Assembly: GCA_031255695.1 (NCBI GenBank)
Contig: JAIRSA010000091.1
Span: 1 to 12,652 of the forward strand
Direction: 5' to 3'
Length of the DNA stretch: 12,652 nucleotides
DNA from: Eubacteriales Family XIII. Incertae Sedis bacterium
GTDB lineage: Bacteria > Bacillota > Clostridia > Peptostreptococcales > Anaerovoracaceae
Shown: positions 1 through 5,884 of the stretch, one piece after another
Position numbering within the stretch: the first letter of the stretch is position 1
How the letters are laid out: every line of letters starts with the position of its first letter
The notes under the pieces: generated by a model
Databases searched by the model: none
Told to the model about the DNA's origin: nothing
The model's input: only the letters and a program-made list of their open reading frames with translations
Translations under genes and position numbers: made by a program

Positions 1-10
1 GGTTACTGCC

Positions 11-1471
11 ATGGGCAAAGCAACCGGCTTCTTGGAATATGAACGTTTAGAGACGGGGCACCGCCCCATTTCCGACAGGATCAAGGACTACGGCGAATTC
101 CTGCTGCCTCAGGACATCGAGGCCCTGCGCCTACAGGGCGCGCGCTGCATGGACTGCGGCGTGCCTTACTGCCATGCCGGCTTTGTCGTGGAAGGCCTGT
201 CCATAGGCTGCCCCCTCTGCAACCTCGTGCCCGAAGTGAACGACCTCGTATACCGCGGCGACATAGAGGAGGCTTACGCGCGGATGTCCAAATACCACCC
301 CTTCCCCGAATTCACGAGCCGCGTCTGCCCCGCCCTGTGCGAGGGCTCCTGCACGCTCGGCGAATACGAACTGCCTGTCACCATAAAAGAGATCGAGCGC
401 TTCGTGATCGACGAGATGTGGCGGCGCGGCAAGATCCGCCCCCGCGTCCCCAGGATACGCACTGGCCGGCGCGTCGCGGTCGTGGGCGCAGGCCCTTCCG
501 GCCTCGCGTGCGCCGACATGCTGAACCAGCTTGGCGACAAGGTGACCGTCTTCGAGCGTTCCGACCGCCCAGGCGGCCTGCTCATGTACGGCATACCCAA
601 CATGAAGCTTGACAAATCCATCGTCCTCGCGCGGATCACGCGCATGGAGGAAGAAGGCATAGAATTCGTCCTGTCCACAGAAGTGGGCAAAGACTACCCT
701 GTCCTCACGCTGATGAAGGAATACGATGCCATAGTGCTGTGCGCCGGGGCCACCATGGAGCGCCTCATCGACGTCCCCGGCAAGGGGCTCAGCGGCGTCG
801 CGACCGCCGTCACCTTCCTGCGCGGCGCGACAAAGGAACTGCTCGACGGCCGCGCATGCAAGATAAACGCCTGCGGCAAGGATGTCGTAGTCGTGGGCGG
901 CGGGGACACCGGCACGGACTGCGTGGCCATATCGATCCGCCAAGGCGCAAAGAGCGTGACGCAGCTTGAGATCATGCCCTGCCCGCCCAAGAAGCGGCCT
1001 GCCGGCAACCCCTGGCCGCTATGGCCCAAGGTCCACAAGACCGATTACGGGCAGCACGAGGCGATCGAGCTGTTCGGCGCGGATCCGAGGGAATACCTCA
1101 CCACCGTCAAAGAAATCGTCGGCGGCGAGTCCGACGAGGTTACCGGCGTGAAGACCGTGGAAGTCAAATGGGAAATCAAAAACGGCAGGATGGCGCCCGT
1201 AGAGGTGCCGGGCACGGAAAAGCTGCGCCCGGCCGATCTCGTCCTGACCGCCATGGGCTTCACCGGCCCCGAGAGGACACTCATAGACCAGCTCGAACTG
1301 AAGACCGACACTCGCGGCAATGTAAGCACAGGCGCCGATTCGCACGAAAGCAGCCTGCTGCCGATCTTTGCCGCCGGCGACATGCGCAGGGGCCCTAGCC
1401 TGGTGGTCTGGGCCATATCCGAGGGCCGCCGCGCCGCCCGCCAATGCCACGAATATCTGCAGACAAGATAA
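11..1471 (+). CDS. gltD: glutamate synthase (NADPH), small subunit
   Basis: This is the beta subunit of glutamate synthase, which takes electrons from NADPH through FAD and iron-sulfur centres and passes them to the large subunit, where glutamine and 2-oxoglutarate become two glutamates. The N-terminal domain shows cysteine clusters for Fe-S binding (C46, C49, C54, C67, C70, then C106, C110, C114). The FAD-binding motif GAGPSG is at residues 159-164, and the NADPH-binding motif GGGDTGTD is at 296-303. The C-terminal GD..RG segment (456-461) is the usual second FAD contact. At 486 residues it is of normal length. The start MGKATGFLEYER matches the family N-terminus, so the ATG is trusted although no ribosome binding site is visible in the ten bases before it. 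The large subunit gene gltB is expected just left of the window. Related small subunits serve other oxidoreductases, but the N-terminus is typical of GltD. Confidence 0.96.
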   Translation: MGKATGFLEYERLETGHRPISDRIKDYGEFLLPQDIEALRLQGARCMDCGVPYCHAGFVVEGLSIGCPLCNLVPEVNDLVYRGDIEEAYARMSKYHPFPEFTSRVCPALCEGSCTLGEYELPVTIKEIERFVIDEMWRRGKIRPRVPRIRTGRRVAVVGAGPSGLACADMLNQLGDKVTVFERSDRPGGLLMYGIPNMKLDKSIVLARITRMEEEGIEFVLSTEVGKDYPVLTLMKEYDAIVLCAGATMERLIDVPGKGLSGVATAVTFLRGATKELLDGRACKINACGKDVVVVGGGDTGTDCVAISIRQGAKSVTQLEIMPCPPKKRPAGNPWPLWPKVHKTDYGQHEAIELFGADPREYLTTVKEIVGGESDEVTGVKTVEVKWEIKNGRMAPVEVPGTEKLRPADLVLTAMGFTGPERTLIDQLELKTDTRGNVSTGADSHESSLLPIFAAGDMRRGPSLVVWAISEGRRAARQCHEYLQTR

Positions 1472-1566
1472 TTGTACGCAGCGGTTTGCAGAGTGCGCAA
1501 GGGCGGACCTCTCGCTCAGCTCCTAGTGGGGAATTCTCGCATGGCGCCTTCCAGCCGTTTGCAATG

Positions 1567-1612
1567 AAAAATACTGCCGCCGGGATGCTTCCCGGCGGCA
1601 GCCTGCTTTTTT
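1567..1612. terminator. bidirectional Rho-independent terminator between gltD and the AraC-type gene
   Basis: A perfect 11-bp stem, CTGCCGCCGGG (1574-1584) with CCCGGCGGCAG (1591-1601), closes a six-base loop. On the plus strand it is followed by CCTGC and six Ts (1607-1612), ending gltD transcription. On the minus strand the stem is followed by TATTTTT (1573-1567), so it can also end the convergent regulator transcript, whose stop codon is at 1697. The 90 bases between the gltD stop and the hairpin show no gene. Confidence 0.88.
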
Positions 1613-1696
1613 GGTCTCGGCCCAATACTGTTCTCCGGCCCTTTGGGCCTTGCAGCGGCCATGCACTTGGCAGCGGCAGCGGTGCCGTATTATAAC

Positions 1697-2899
1697 TCAG
1701 CCCGAATGGGCCTTCCTGTACTCACGCGGCGTCACGCCGTGGATCTTTTTGAATACCTTCGAAAAATAACTCTGATCGTCGAAGCCCGAACGCTCCGAAA
1801 TATCATAGAGCGGCGCGGCCGTGTTGGCCAGCATCTCACAGCTCTTCGCGATCCGCACGCGGTTCAGGTATTCCGTGAACGTCATGCCGGTCTTCTGCTT
1901 GAAGAGCGCCGATAGGTACGTGGGGCTGGTGTGGATGCTTGCCGCTATCCCCCTGAGCGAAATCTTGTCGCCGTAGTTCTCCCTGATGTTCTGGATGACG
2001 AGCCTGACGAATGGCGAACGTATCGAATGCAGCTCACACATATATGCGTGGGCTATATTTTCGACAAGCATGGCGGCGCGCAGCGAAATCTCAGGCACGC
2101 TGCCGGAGCGGTTCATCCCGTCCAGAAGATCCAGGCAGGCCTCCTCGTCCCATGTGCGTATCCCGTTGCGCCCCTTCGCCCTGCTGAACAGGGCACTGCA
2201 TATGCCTGCAAGCTTCATCTTCACATAGCCGCTGTCGCCGCCCTCTTTCGACAAAGCCTCTGCATAGTCCCTCAGCGCATCCGCGCTCTTCTTGATGTCC
2301 CCCGACACCACGTTCTGCACAAGCCGGCTTTCCATCTCGCGGATATGGTCCGCCTCCATGCCTGCGCGCCCTGGCAGCTGCGGGAATTCCGTGACGACGC
2401 ACGTGCACGGCTGGTCGCCCTCGCCATGCCCGCACTGTTCCGACACGACCGCGCCCGAAAGGCTCTTGCCAAATAAGTCGGCGACATGGGCAATATCGGC
2501 TGGCTTGAACTGTTTGAGCCGCTGAAGCCCGTTGACTACATCGACGAAGATGCCCGGCTGGGCATCATTGATGGCAAAGATGTTCCCTACTATGTCTTCG
2601 CGCAGCTCACCCGCGATGAAGGGCCCGGCGACAAAGCAGCCATGCGCCCGCCCCCCGATGATCAATGGCAATGCGATCTTCATCAACCCAGCCCTGCATG
2701 TGAACAGATATGGCTTGCCCAGCCGCAGCGCGAGTTTTATGGAAGACGTGAGGCTCACCCTGCACACGCCGTCGGCCTGCCGATAGATATCAAAGATACC
2801 GCAAAAATTGCCGACGTCGGCGCACTCCCATACAATATCGCCATCATTGCCAAAAAAAGTGACAGTTACCCCTGAAACTGCCGAAAAGGATCGGATCAC
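1697..2899 (-). CDS. AraC-family regulator with N-terminal PocR sensory domain
   Basis: A transcription factor with a small-molecule sensor at the N-terminus and AraC-type DNA binding at the C-terminus. Residues 1-150 look like a PocR domain: cysteines C33, C46 and C68 are spaced as in that family, with the segment TCRAGLMKIALPLIIGGRAHGCFVAGPF (67-94, key residues C68, G71, P78, G92) typical of it. A linker carries three more cysteines (C156, C165, C167), then residues about 298-395 form the double helix-turn-helix (SLRGIAASIHTSPTYLSALFKQKTG and the DISERSGFDDQSYFSKVFKK helix region). PocR itself senses 1,2-propanediol; the ligand here is unknown. The GTG start at 2899 is the only NTG start in frame apart from a CTG at 3013, yet its GAGAG sits only one base upstream. 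A better ribosome site (seven Gs, 2978-2972) lies six bases before an ATC codon at 2965, giving 22 extra residues that would complete the first helix. Target genes are not apparent; it is monocistronic. Confidence 0.88.
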   Translation of the reverse strand: MIRSFSAVSGVTVTFFGNDGDIVWECADVGNFCGIFDIYRQADGVCRVSLTSSIKLALRLGKPYLFTCRAGLMKIALPLIIGGRAHGCFVAGPFIAGELREDIVGNIFAINDAQPGIFVDVVNGLQRLKQFKPADIAHVADLFGKSLSGAVVSEQCGHGEGDQPCTCVVTEFPQLPGRAGMEADHIREMESRLVQNVVSGDIKKSADALRDYAEALSKEGGDSGYVKMKLAGICSALFSRAKGRNGIRTWDEEACLDLLDGMNRSGSVPEISLRAAMLVENIAHAYMCELHSIRSPFVRLVIQNIRENYGDKISLRGIAASIHTSPTYLSALFKQKTGMTFTEYLNRVRIAKSCEMLANTAAPLYDISERSGFDDQSYFSKVFKKIHGVTPREYRKAHSG

Positions 2900-3223
2900 A
2901 CTCTCAATTTGATTTTCTAAATATCTATCTGCCGTGTCCGAACCCGGAAAAGAAAAGTTCCCGATTGTTTTCCCCCCCTTTTGAATCTGTTGGACAGCCC
3001 TTGCCTTGTGCAGCCCCGGCCAAACAGGGCAGCAAAAGCTGCCTCCCGTCCCCGCTTATGGATTCTGCCGTCTCGGAGCATCAGCCGCCATGAAAATGGA
3101 CAGCGAAACGGGCGCATTGAGCGGATGAATGCGGCAATGCCGCGTATTGGACGGAATTAATCTAAAAATATCATAAATCGCGCAACAGCTGCACAGCGCG
3201 GGCATGCCGGGCATAATGGGGGA

Positions 3224-3331
3224 TTATACGCCGTCTATGCTATCCACGCCGAGGCGCACCTCGCGCAGGCGTTTGGCCGTCTCGCAAAACCCGTCTGTGG
3301 CCGGCCAGGATCGTGGGATATCCTTGGCCAT
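3224..3331 (-). CDS. possible small protein, 35 residues, unknown function
   Basis: An ATG at 3331 opens a frame of 35 codons ending in TAA at 3226-3224. GGGGAA (3347-3342) lies ten bases before the ATG. The peptide begins MAKDIPRSWPATDG and ends LREVRLGVDSIDGV; the second half is rich in charged residues and could form an amphipathic helix. Codon choice resembles that of the neighbouring genes. It lies about 110 bases downstream of a candidate promoter on the same strand and upstream of the AraC-type gene. The frame is open for another 17 codons upstream of the ATG (back to a stop near 3385), so it may instead be the remnant of a decayed longer gene. I do not recognise the sequence, and chance remains possible at this length. 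Confidence 0.25.
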   Translation of the reverse strand: MAKDIPRSWPATDGFCETAKRLREVRLGVDSIDGV

Positions 3332-3451
3332 GCCTGTGCCGTTCCCCGCAGTGCAACGGGCCGGCAAAGCAACATGCCAGCCAAAATCACGGCCGCGCCA
3401 TTATCGCCAAGCGGTGCACGGGCATGGGGACGATTCCAAACTGCATATACA

Positions 3452-3480
3452 ATATTACTATAAAATCCCCTACATATCAA
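3452..3480 (-). promoter_or_regulatory. candidate sigma-70 type promoter, minus strand
   Basis: On the minus strand TTGATA (3480-3475, five of six to TTGACA) is followed after exactly 17 bases by TAATAT (3457-3452, four of six to TATAAT), in the AT-rich island. It points toward the small reading frame and the AraC-type gene. It may be the regulator promoter, with a leader of about 480 to 550 bases. A weaker alternative closer to the regulator starts at TTGCGC near 3182. Confidence 0.4.
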
Positions 3481-3481
3481 G

Positions 3482-3512
3482 GTGTTATTACACATTAACG
3501 TATAATAATCAC
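3482..3512. repeat. AT-rich inverted repeat next to the candidate promoter
   Basis: GTGTTATTA (3482-3490) and TAATAATCAC (3503-3512) pair over nine bases with one bulged base, separated by 12 bases. It sits just upstream of the candidate minus-strand promoter at 3480-3452. It could be an operator or part of the transcript end of the ACT gene; no T-run follows it, so a terminator is unlikely. Confidence 0.4.
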
Positions 3513-3615
3513 AAAATTCCTTGGGTTTATGCCAATAATATTTTTTTGCAGCGCGGGGATCATAAAATCGCCTAGATTTAACTGCTTTTTATGTCAATAT
3601 GCGGGAAGCGGCAGA

Positions 3616-3704
3616 TGCGCAGGCCGCGCGTGGGCGGCCTAGGCCCGGTCGGGGCGCTTTCGCCAGGGTGGCGCCTGCGCAGGCCGCGCGTGGGCGGCCT
3701 AGGC
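3616..3704. repeat. 29-base direct repeat, two copies 60 bases apart, each with a GC hairpin
   Basis: The 29-base unit TGCGCAGGCC...GGCCTAGGC occurs identically at 3616-3644 and 3676-3704. Each copy contains an inverted repeat, AGGCCGC and GCGGCCT, with a six-base loop (3621-3640 and 3681-3700). The right-hand copy includes the last codon and TAG stop of the ACT gene, so the left copy looks like a duplication of that gene end. The hairpins may slow RNA decay or act as weak transcription stops, but no T-run follows. Confidence 0.85.
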
Positions 3705-4127
3705 GTCTATATCCTCGGCGCGTATGGTGTCGATCCCGTTCTTCGAGAAGACAGCGAGCGCACGGTCATTGTCCTCGACGCGGAAGACCACGTATGCGTA
3801 GCCCCTGCGCCGCGTGATGAATGCGTAGATATACTCGATGCTTATCCCCTCGTCGGCGAGCACGCGCAGCACCTTCGCCAGGCTGCCCGGCGTGTCCTGG
3901 ATCGCCGCCGCGATCACGGGCGTGACCGTGACCACGTAGCCTGCGGCCGTCAGGGCCTCCTTGGCCGTTTTCGGATCGCTGACTATGGCCCTCAGTATGC
4001 CGAAGTCGGCGGTGTCCGCTATGGACATCGCATGCATGTTCACGCCTGTGGCGCATATGGCCTCCGTAAGGTCCGCGAGGCACCCAGGGCCGTTCTCCAC
4101 AAAAATTGATAATTGTTCGATCGTCAT
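3699..4127 (-). CDS. tandem ACT-domain protein, partner of paaK
   Basis: A 142-residue cytoplasmic protein made of two ACT domains (about residues 3-68 and 72-139) with no other domain. ACT domains bind amino acids or related ligands at their interfaces. The ligand-loop motif appears as ENGPGCLADLTEA in the first copy and QDTPGSLAKVLRVL in the second. Stand-alone double-ACT proteins are often encoded next to phenylacetate-CoA ligases in anaerobic bacteria and archaea, as here, 252 bases downstream of paaK on the same strand. A role sensing aromatic amino acids or their breakdown products is inferred from that context. AAGGGGG (4142-4136) lies eight bases before the ATG and fixes the start. 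The TAG stop falls inside a repeated GC-rich element. A regulatory-only role is likely, as no catalytic motif is present. Confidence 0.9.
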   Translation of the reverse strand: MTIEQLSIFVENGPGCLADLTEAICATGVNMHAMSIADTADFGILRAIVSDPKTAKEALTAAGYVVTVTPVIAAAIQDTPGSLAKVLRVLADEGISIEYIYAFITRRRGYAYVVFRVEDNDRALAVFSKNGIDTIRAEDIDA

Positions 4128-4203
4128 CTTCTATTCCCCCTTACGCTGGCACCGCCGCTGCTGGCCTGCGGCTGCGGCTGCGCCACATCCTGCTCCGGAC
4201 TAT

Positions 4204-4363
4204 AACTGCCTCCAGCCGGCAACTGCCTCCGGCCGGCCTGTATCTTCCTCCAGCCTTGTATATCCCTCCGGACTGTAACTGCCTCCAGCCGGCCTGTATC
4301 TTCCTCCAGCCTTGTATATCCCGCCGGACTGTAACTGCGTCCGGCCGGCAACTGCCTCCGGCC
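4204..4363. repeat. tandem repeat between paaK and the ACT gene (56-base unit with 17-base subunit)
   Basis: A 17-base motif, AACTGCCTCCRGCCGGC on the plus strand, starts at 4204, 4221, 4277, 4333 and 4350; the fourth has one change and the fifth is cut after 14 bases. Two 39-base spacers (4238-4276 and 4294-4332) differ at a single base, giving a 56-base tandem unit. On the transcribed minus strand the array carries seven GGAGG cores. The spacer begins with CTGTATCTTCC, almost the same as the reverse of the paaK terminus (CTATATCTTCC from 4379), so the array may have grown from the end of that gene. The rest of the 4128-4379 gap holds only the ACT ribosome site and GC-rich sequence. Confidence 0.92.
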
Positions 4364-4379
4364 TCTGCCTTCCGCCGGC

Positions 4380-5675
4380 CTATATCTTCCGCTTGTCTAT
4401 GACGCGGACTGCCTTGCCTTCGCTCCTGGCTATGCTGCGCGGGGCGACGAGCGTGACCTTCGGCGAGATCCCCAGCATGGCGCGCATGGACGTCAGAAGC
4501 TCTATTTCCCTCGCCTCTACCTCCTTGACTGTGTCGGAGAACATCTCCGGGGTCATCTCGACCTGGATCTCGAATGTGTCCGTGTAGTGCACCCTGTCCA
4601 CGAGGATCTGATAGTTCGCCGGATAGCCCGCATTCATCAGGACCGTCTCGATCTGGGACGGGAATACGTTTACGCCCCGGATTATAAGCATGTCGTCGGT
4701 GCGGCCCGTGATCCTGCTCATCTTCACCAATGTCCGGCCGCAGGCGCACTTGTCCCTGGTCAGCACGCACAGATCCCTCGTGCGGTAGCGCAGCAGGGGG
4801 AAGGCCTCCTTGCTGATGCTCGTGAATACCAGCTCGCCCTGCACCCCGTCTGGAAGGACCTCTCCCGTATCCGGGTCTATGATCTCCGGTATGAAGTGAT
4901 CCTCGTTCACATGCATGCCCGCCTGCTCAGAGCATTCGAACGAGACGCCGGGCCCGGAGACCTCTGTGAGCCCATAGATGTCATAGGCCTTGATATTCAG
5001 CTTGCTCTCGATGTCATGGCGCATTTCCTCGCTCCAGGCCTCCGCGCCGAAGATGCCGGCCTTCAGGCTGAGCTGATCCTGAATGCCGTGCTGCTCTATG
5101 CTCTCGGCCAGGAAGGCCGCATAGGAAGGCGTGCAGCACAGTATGGTCGCGCTCAGATCCGTCATGAACTGCAGCTGCCTTTCGGTATTGCCGGAAGACA
5201 TGGGCAGGGTCAGCGCCCCCACTTTGTGCGAGCCCCCGTTCAGCCCTGGGCCGCCCGTGAACAGCCCGTACCCATAGCACACGTGCACGACGTCCCTTTT
5301 GCTGCCGCCTGCGGCGACTATGGCCCTCGCGCAGCATTCCTCCCAGACATCGATGTCGCGCTGCGTGTAGAACGCGACGACGCGCTTGCCGGTGGTGCCG
5401 CTGGTGGACTGTATGCGCACCGCCTCTTCCAAAGGCAGCGCGAGAAGGCCATAGGGGTAGGCCTCCCTCAGATCGTTCTTCGTAAGAAAAGGCAGCTTGT
5501 GCAGATCGTCCAGAGACCTGATATCGTCGGGCGTCAGGCCCCTTTCCTCCATTAGCTGCCTGTAATAGGCGACATTTCTGTAGACATGGCCGACAGTTTT
5601 TACAAGTCTTTCTGACTGCAGCGCCCGCATGCTTTCCCGCGTCGCGCATTCCATCTCCGGCTGATAATAACTCAC
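4380..5675 (-). CDS. paaK: phenylacetate-CoA ligase (aryl-acetate-CoA ligase)
   Basis: An AMP-forming ligase that activates phenylacetate, or a close relative such as indoleacetate, to its CoA thioester in the cytoplasm. With the GTG start at 5675 the protein is 431 residues, the normal family length. Visible motifs are STSGTTGK (90-97) for phosphate binding, YGLTEVSGPG (234-243) for adenylate binding, RTRD (298-301), a cysteine group CVLTRDKCACG (303-313), GRTDDM (324-329) at the domain hinge, and the C-terminal lysine of EGKAVRV (about K421) that usually acts in adenylation. The start is decided by GGAGG at 5685-5681, five bases before GTG; the product then begins MSYYQPEMEC as in the family. 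A longer frame from TTG at 5708 would put that ribosome site inside the gene. Its own promoter is just upstream, and the ACT gene follows in the same direction. The exact acid substrate cannot be told from sequence. Confidence 0.93.
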   Translation of the reverse strand: MSYYQPEMECATRESMRALQSERLVKTVGHVYRNVAYYRQLMEERGLTPDDIRSLDDLHKLPFLTKNDLREAYPYGLLALPLEEAVRIQSTSGTTGKRVVAFYTQRDIDVWEECCARAIVAAGGSKRDVVHVCYGYGLFTGGPGLNGGSHKVGALTLPMSSGNTERQLQFMTDLSATILCCTPSYAAFLAESIEQHGIQDQLSLKAGIFGAEAWSEEMRHDIESKLNIKAYDIYGLTEVSGPGVSFECSEQAGMHVNEDHFIPEIIDPDTGEVLPDGVQGELVFTSISKEAFPLLRYRTRDLCVLTRDKCACGRTLVKMSRITGRTDDMLIIRGVNVFPSQIETVLMNAGYPANYQILVDRVHYTDTFEIQVEMTPEMFSDTVKEVEAREIELLTSMRAMLGISPKVTLVAPRSIARSEGKAVRVIDKRKI

Positions 5676-5680
5676 TTTTA

Positions 5681-5685
5681 CCTCC
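5681..5685 (-). promoter_or_regulatory. ribosome binding site deciding the paaK GTG start
   Basis: GGAGG on the minus strand, five bases before the GTG at 5675-5673. In-frame ATG codons at 5696 and 5687 and a TTG at 5708 lie upstream of or overlap this site and have no comparable signal of their own. Confidence 0.85.
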
Positions 5686-5732
5686 ATCGCGGCCATCGGC
5701 CGCTGCAAATAGCAATATGAAACGACTACACA

Positions 5733-5761
5733 ATTATTTCATAAATTGCCATGAAAATCAA
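5733..5761 (-). promoter_or_regulatory. candidate paaK promoter with internal inverted repeat
   Basis: TTGATT (5761-5756) and AATAAT (5738-5733) are separated by 17 bases on the minus strand, giving a start near 5726 and a leader of about 50 bases. Between and overlapping the two boxes lies a 6-bp inverted repeat, TTTCAT (5737-5742) and ATGAAA (5751-5756), with an eight-base spacer, which is placed like an operator. The repressor or activator is unknown. Confidence 0.5.
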
Positions 5762-5784
5762 CAAGAAAAACTTGCCGGCGCACC

Positions 5785-5816
5785 AAAAACGCGCAGGCGG
5801 GCCGCGGCCCGCCTGC
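5785..5816 (-). terminator. Rho-independent terminator of the GH3 gene
   Basis: A perfect 24-base palindrome (5793-5816; each half is 12 bases, GCAGGCGGGCCG and its complement) can form a stem of ten pairs with a CGCG loop. On the minus strand it is followed by GCG and five Ts (5789-5785). It lies about 70 bases beyond the GH3 stop codon and isolates that transcript from paaK. A T-run also occurs on the plus side after eight bases, but no plus-strand gene ends here. Confidence 0.88.
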
Positions 5817-5884
5817 ACGTCACGTTTTTCTGGTATAAGCCCGCCGGCTACAGGGCCAGCTTTACAGCTGCCCCGGCAGCCTGC

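Larger units (their letters stand above)
2900..3698. other. 800-base intergenic region between the ACT gene and the AraC-type gene
   Basis: Both flanking genes are on the minus strand, so this holds the end of the paaK-ACT transcript and the start of the regulator transcript. The left part (2900-3440) is GC-rich and has no convincing long gene; 3440-3590 is AT-rich. It contains a candidate small reading frame, a candidate promoter, an AT-rich inverted repeat and one arm of a 29-base direct repeat, each listed separately. Longer reading frames on either strand here (for example 3204-3575 plus) have no family resemblance, no good ribosome site and run through AT-rich control DNA, so they are taken as chance. 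No clear poly-T terminator for the ACT gene was found. Confidence 0.7.

Noticed and set aside
131..943. Long minus-strand frame opposite gltD.
   Set aside because: Shadow of the GC-rich gltD frame; gltD has clear cofactor motifs and the opposite frame has none.
3204..3575. A 123-codon plus-strand frame in the gap before the ACT gene.
   Set aside because: No good ribosome site, no family resemblance, and its second half is AT-rich control DNA that contains the minus-strand promoter.
4124..4351. A 75-codon minus-strand frame through the tandem repeat, starting at TTG and overlapping the ACT start as ATGA.
   Set aside because: The 56-base unit is not a multiple of three, so each copy is read in a different frame; the start is TTG with only three bases to GGAGG, and the product is low-complexity and basic. 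Most likely chance in GC-rich repeats.
4204..4363. The regular repeats considered as a CRISPR array.
   Set aside because: The spacers are the same as each other, the repeat is only 17 bases, and there are no cas genes.
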